In this document: in pieces, positions 60,800-64,000 of the stretch
How the letters are laid out: each line of letters starts with the position of its first letter
How positions within the stretch are numbered: the stretch's first letter is position 1
From: Aminipila sp963524205
Lineage (GTDB): Bacteria; Bacillota; Clostridia; Peptostreptococcales; Anaerovoracaceae
Assembly (NCBI GenBank): GCA_963524205.1
Contig: CAURED010000002.1
Coordinates: 124,001-188,000, forward strand
Direction of reading: 5' to 3'
Length of the DNA: 64,000 bases
Notes under the pieces: generated by a model
The model's database searches: none
The model's input: only the letters and a program-made list of their open reading frames with translations
What the model was told of the DNA's origin: nothing
Position numbers and translations under genes: made by a program

Positions 60800-60970
60800 T
60801 TAATTTTTTTGCCTGTTAAAATTTTTTCTTTGTAAATAGTGAAAAAATGCTACAAATGTAGCTATTATAATTAAAATCATTTTTTCTTTTATACTGCCTG
60901 TAACAAAGAAATATATGCATAACCCATATACAAGAATAAAAAATAAGCCTAATGTTACTTTATTAACCAT
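60800..60970 (-). CDS. 56-residue membrane protein
   Basis: ATG 60970 with AAAGGAG 12 nt upstream (frame to 61036 lacks a site). Two membrane helices (LGLFFILVYGLCIYFFV, MILIIIATFVAFFHYLQ) and a basic tail. No family recognised. Confidence 0.55.
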   Translation of the reverse strand: MVNKVTLGLFFILVYGLCIYFFVTGSIKEKMILIIIATFVAFFHYLQRKNFNRQKN

Positions 60971-61056
60971 AAACCATAATATCTCCTTTTTTAATTTTAC
61001 TTTTAATATCTTATGCTTAAGATAAACTGTTGTCAATAAACATATGCATAAAAACT

Positions 61057-61115
61057 ATGTTCCTCCTTAATGGTTTACAGTTATTTTTTTACTGCAAACC
61101 ATTAAGAGGGAACAT
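61057..61115. repeat. 25-bp inverted repeat between small genes
   Basis: Arms 61057-61081 and 61091-61115 pair over 25 bp with two mismatches (centre TATTTTTTT). The right arm includes AACCATTAAGAGGGAACA. Lies just downstream of the gene at 61154 (leftward). It has no T tail of its own, so may be an RNA-stabilising stem-loop or a MITE-like relic. Confidence 0.6.
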
Positions 61116-61153
61116 ATTAAAAGTACTTTTATGGTTTTGGCCTTTATATTTTA

Positions 61154-61615
61154 TTACTCTTCTGATACTTTCATGTCATCTAAGAAATAAGCACCATCAT
61201 TAGAACCACTTCTTATATACTTAAAAGTATATGTTACTTTAATATTTTTGCCAGATAATTTAGCAATATTCTTTATTACAGAACTTTCAACAGTTAAATT
61301 CTTTTCTATTAATTTATAAAGAGAAAATCCTAAAAGTGTTTCAAAAGCACCTTGCAATGCTTCTGCTCTAGCTAGTGTTACCGCCTCTTTTACACACGCT
61401 CCGATTACTTTTTTATAGATTGCTCCCCCAAAATATGCAGCAACAAGTGATGCAACTACACTATATGTGTCAAGTTGACCAGCATGCTTACTTTGCCACA
61501 ATTCGACTAAATCAATTAGTTTACCCCTTTCAATTATATCTGTACCAGTTATTTTTGTAGGTGTAGCTAAAGATGGCGGACAATAGATACAAGTTGATGT
61601 TAATGATATTGACAT
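61154..61615 (-). CDS. 153-residue hypothetical protein
   Basis: MSISLTSTCIYCPPSLATPT start, GGAGAG upstream of ATG 61615. A hydrophobic, glycine-bearing helix (YSVVASLVAAYFGGAIYKKV) follows, then helices and a beta C-terminus (IKVTYTFKYIRSGSNDGAYF). The short CxxC and the amphipathic helix resemble bacteriocin-like or export-associated proteins, but no family is recognised. Lone gene. Confidence 0.55.
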   Translation of the reverse strand: MSISLTSTCIYCPPSLATPTKITGTDIIERGKLIDLVELWQSKHAGQLDTYSVVASLVAAYFGGAIYKKVIGACVKEAVTLARAEALQGAFETLLGFSLYKLIEKNLTVESSVIKNIAKLSGKNIKVTYTFKYIRSGSNDGAYFLDDMKVSEE

Positions 61616-61739
61616 TTTAAACTCTCCTTTTCAAATTTTATTTAAAACACTTTAACCGGTTAATTTGTTTTACACATATAAAAACGAGTTTTGAAAACAA
61701 AAAGTAAACTAATTATTGATAAATTTTTTATGTAAAAAA

Positions 61740-61761
61740 CAGGATGCTGTTCAGCATCCTG
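61740..61761 (-). terminator. terminator of the hydrogenase operon
   Basis: Perfect 10-bp CAGGATGCTG (61740-61749) / CAGCATCCTG (61752-61761), then TTTTTTAC on the minus strand. Confidence 0.92.
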
Positions 61762-61767
61762 TATATT

Positions 61768-63495
61768 TTAGGCTTTCAAATCCCAGTCTTTTAAATTTGT
61801 ATGAAGTAATTCATGTGCCCTTTTTGAGTTTGGCTTTTCCAGAAACTCTTCATAGGTCTTTAGTACTGCACTGTTTTCATGGGAAAATCTTAAGTTTGAA
61901 GTACTGTCCAGCCCGTAAAGGATCTTGCCTCTGTCTTCTGCCAGCTCAAAGCCATCATGAATAGGCTGTCCGCCGCCTCCTGCGCATCCTCCTGGACAGG
62001 CCATGATTTCTACGAAATCATATTGGACCTCTCCACTTCTTATGGCCTCTATAAGCTTTCTCGTATTACCCAGTCCGCTGGCTACTGCCACACTTACAGC
62101 AACCCCTTCAATCTCAAATATAGCTTCCTTCCAGCCATCCATACCCCGCACTTTTCTGAAGCTCTCTGTATTTGGATTCTTCTTTGTCAGCAAATAGTAT
62201 GCACTTCGAAGTGCAGCTTCCATAACTCCGCCAGTTGCGCCAAATATAACACCTGCTCCTGAGCCTTCTCCGAAGATTTCATCAAAAGATTCTTCTTTCA
62301 AATCATTTGGCTGAATGTGGTCTGCTCTAATCATTCGGTCAAGTTCTCTTGTAGTAAGCACCAAATCAACATCACTGCCATGACCTGCGTCATTAACTGC
62401 TTCTACTCCGCTTTCGTATTTTTTTGAAACGCAAGGCATAATCGATACAGAAAAAATCTTTTCTGCAGGTATTCCCAGTTTCTGTGCTATAAATGTCTTT
62501 GACATGGCTCCGAACATCTGCTGGGGAGACTTGGCCGTTGAAAGGTTTTCAACCATATCCGGATACTGTGACTTTACAAAGCGCACCCATCCAGGACAGC
62601 AAGAGGTGAACATAGGCCACTTATATTTATCCTTCTTCTTAAACCTCTCAAGGAATTCTGTCCCTTCCTCCATTATGGTGAGATCTGCCGTATACGTTGT
62701 ATCAAATATGTAGTTAAAGCCTATTCTTCTTAAGGCGCTTACCAATCTTCCTAAGGTGCTCTCCTCTTTATATAGTCCGATTCCTTCGCCCCATGCAGTT
62801 CTAACTGCTGGTGCTATCTGCACCATTGTTATCTTCTCAGGATCAGCTAAGGCGGCAAACATTTTATCGGTATCATCCCGTTCCCTCAATGCTCCTACAG
62901 GGCAGTGGGTTATACACTGTCCACATAGCGAACACCCTGTTTCCTGAATTTTTTTATTTTCAGAAATGCCTACAGTAGTTCTATAACCTGAGCCCGTTAG
63001 ATTCCATACCTGCAAATCCTGTATTTTGTCACATACCTGTATACACCTCATACATTTAATACACTTTGATGCATCTCTTATTAAAGGCAGGCTGTTATCC
63101 CATCTTGCTTTTTCTGGCACGGATGTATATGGAATACTAAGGATACCAAGGTCATTGGCAATTTTTTGCAGGCTGCAATTTCCACTTCTCACACACACTG
63201 CACAAGTGCAGTTATGATCCGATAGAATCAGTTCTACATTTGTCTTTCTTGTTGCTCTTACTTTAGGACTGTTTGTATGGATGACCATGCCCTGTTCTAC
63301 CTTTGTATTGCAAGCAGTAACAAGCCTGTCTATCCCTTCCACTTCTATTATACATACCCTGCATGCACCTATGTCATTTAGGTCTTTCAAGTAACAGAGA
63401 TGGGGAATATGGATTCCTACTTCCAGAGCAGCTTCTAAGATTGTTGATCCCTCAGGAACGGATATGATATGTCCGTCTATTGTTAACTTTACCAT
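61768..63495 (-). CDS. hydA: [FeFe]-hydrogenase catalytic subunit (HydA)
   Basis: 575 residues. N-terminal [2Fe-2S] ferredoxin (HLCYLKDLNDIGACRVC), His-ligated cluster (SDHNCTCAVCVRSGNC), two [4Fe-4S] motifs (CIKCMRCIQVC, CSLCGQCITHCP), then the H-cluster motifs FTSCCPGWVRFVK, SIMPCVSKKYE and EIMACPGGCAGGGGQP. Catalyses reversible H2 formation in the cytoplasm. It overlaps a flavoprotein gene upstream by 7 nt, so it is probably part of an NAD(P)H/ferredoxin-linked, possibly bifurcating, complex. Confidence 0.95.
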   Translation of the reverse strand: MVKLTIDGHIISVPEGSTILEAALEVGIHIPHLCYLKDLNDIGACRVCIIEVEGIDRLVTACNTKVEQGMVIHTNSPKVRATRKTNVELILSDHNCTCAVCVRSGNCSLQKIANDLGILSIPYTSVPEKARWDNSLPLIRDASKCIKCMRCIQVCDKIQDLQVWNLTGSGYRTTVGISENKKIQETGCSLCGQCITHCPVGALRERDDTDKMFAALADPEKITMVQIAPAVRTAWGEGIGLYKEESTLGRLVSALRRIGFNYIFDTTYTADLTIMEEGTEFLERFKKKDKYKWPMFTSCCPGWVRFVKSQYPDMVENLSTAKSPQQMFGAMSKTFIAQKLGIPAEKIFSVSIMPCVSKKYESGVEAVNDAGHGSDVDLVLTTRELDRMIRADHIQPNDLKEESFDEIFGEGSGAGVIFGATGGVMEAALRSAYYLLTKKNPNTESFRKVRGMDGWKEAIFEIEGVAVSVAVASGLGNTRKLIEAIRSGEVQYDFVEIMACPGGCAGGGGQPIHDGFELAEDRGKILYGLDSTSNLRFSHENSAVLKTYEEFLEKPNSKRAHELLHTNLKDWDLKA

Positions 63496-64000
63496 TGTGA
63501 TTCTCTGCCTCCTTTAAATGAACCTATACCAAAGTGGTCGCATCTTAAGCATCTCATTGCCTCCTGCTTTGCCTCTTCTTCAGTCATTCCCTGCTCTATT
63601 TCTTCAAAGTCACAGCCTCTTTCCCCTGCATAACGCATCTTCAGTTCTACTCTTCCGCAAGGTTTCTTATCCAGGCTCTTTGCTTCTGGTATTTCCACAT
63701 CACATTCAATTGCATGGTGATATCCTAAATAGGTGTCTATATTGGCAGCTGCTACTTTTCCTGCCGCTATGGCATTGATTACTGTTGACGGACCGGTTAC
63801 ACAGTCTCCCCCTGCAAATACTCCCGGTATGTTCTCTATACCGCTGGAGGTTTCTGTTTTTATGCTTCCCTTGTTTACAGGTATTCCATACTTTTCAAAG
63901 CTCTTTGCATCAATTCCCTGACCGATGGCAGAAATGATAATCTGGCAAGGGATACCTTCTTCTTCTGCCTGAGCATCAACTGGTTTTGGTCGTCCTGAAC
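63489..64000 (-). CDS. NAD(P)-dependent flavoprotein (GltD-like), N-terminal part outside the window
   Basis: The frame is open from the window edge to TAA 63489. FAGGDCVTGPSTVINAIAAG, then KVAAANIDTYL, is the FAD-binding end of GltD/NADPH-oxidoreductase proteins. A C-terminal tail has EEAKQEAMRCLRCDHFGIG with a CxxC, likely part of an Fe-S site. 170 codons are visible. In related clostridial operons this protein (fused or not to a NuoF-like domain) provides the NAD(P)H site for the hydrogenase. Confidence 0.82.
   Translation of the reverse strand, partial: SGRPKPVDAQAEEEGIPCQIIISAIGQGIDAKSFEKYGIPVNKGSIKTETSSGIENIPGVFAGGDCVTGPSTVINAIAAGKVAAANIDTYLGYHHAIECDVEIPEAKSLDKKPCGRVELKMRYAGERGCDFEEIEQGMTEEEAKQEAMRCLRCDHFGIGSFKGGRESQW

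Noticed and set aside
1..64000. tRNA genes, rRNA and CRISPR arrays
   Set aside because: No T-loop/cloverleaf, rRNA stretch or regularly spaced identical repeats were seen; the 52.9 kb repeats are too degenerate and lack spacers or cas genes.

Overview
The window is low-GC DNA from an anaerobic, probably endospore-forming member of the Clostridia. Supporting signs are an [FeFe]-hydrogenase of the ferredoxin/NADH type, a PrdX/YbaK-type deacylase, a glycine riboswitch in front of an AGCS symporter, an NhaC antiporter, hemerythrin and DUF1858 proteins, and strong Shine-Dalgarno sites throughout. No tRNA, rRNA or CRISPR array was seen.

Layout. 0-9.3 kb: 3' truncated panC, a csoR-copA copper operon whose last 68 codons look like an independently translated CopZ, a PrdX-like deacylase, an HxlR/PPOX divergent pair, a GNAT-aminotransferase V fusion with a probable ATT start, and a DUF1858/hemerythrin operon. 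9.5-25.6 kb: accessory and small genes. These include a two-repeat secreted protein, AbrB, a 28-codon holin-like toxin, a GIY-YIG/DUF2087/catA operon, AI-2E family permease, AraC and MerR regulators, a C45 peptidase, duplicated 55-aa zinc-ribbon proteins, and several decayed genes (MarR, TrmO, UvrA-like, a frameshifted MazG-like gene, an IS tail). 25.6-29.4 kb: an NhaC antiporter with a LytS-type kinase and a receiver/SARP-type regulator.

29.7-44.85 kb is the most unusual part. The last codons of guaA (minus strand, stop at 44839) are repeated as a short core at 29724, 32798, 39388, 40447 and 43484. This divides 15 kb into five abutting cassettes inserted at the guaA 3' end. Only one cassette (32798-39387) has an integrase, a tyrosine recombinase ending 79 bp from a core and broken by a single-base insertion. 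The three cassettes nearest guaA (1.06, 3.04 and 1.36 kb) share a ~130-bp left arm and carry a copy of the guaA terminator at the right end, yet have no recombinase. Cargo includes an EVE-like/HNH endonuclease, a HEPN protein, membrane proteins, a frameshifted HslV/proteasome-like Ntn hydrolase and a DUF6338 protein.

44.8-64 kb: housekeeping guaA-guaB-vanY-like genes; the glycine riboswitch plus alanine/glycine:Na+ symporter; a secreted gingipain-family (C25) peptidase preceded by about eight degenerate 21-23 bp tandem repeats; a cupin-SDR-cyclase-MFS operon divergent from an HxlR regulator; a MATE/NCS2 pair; and the hydrogenase operon running off the right edge. Most genes are on the minus strand, and most units end in clear intrinsic terminators, several belonging to small dispersed hairpin families.
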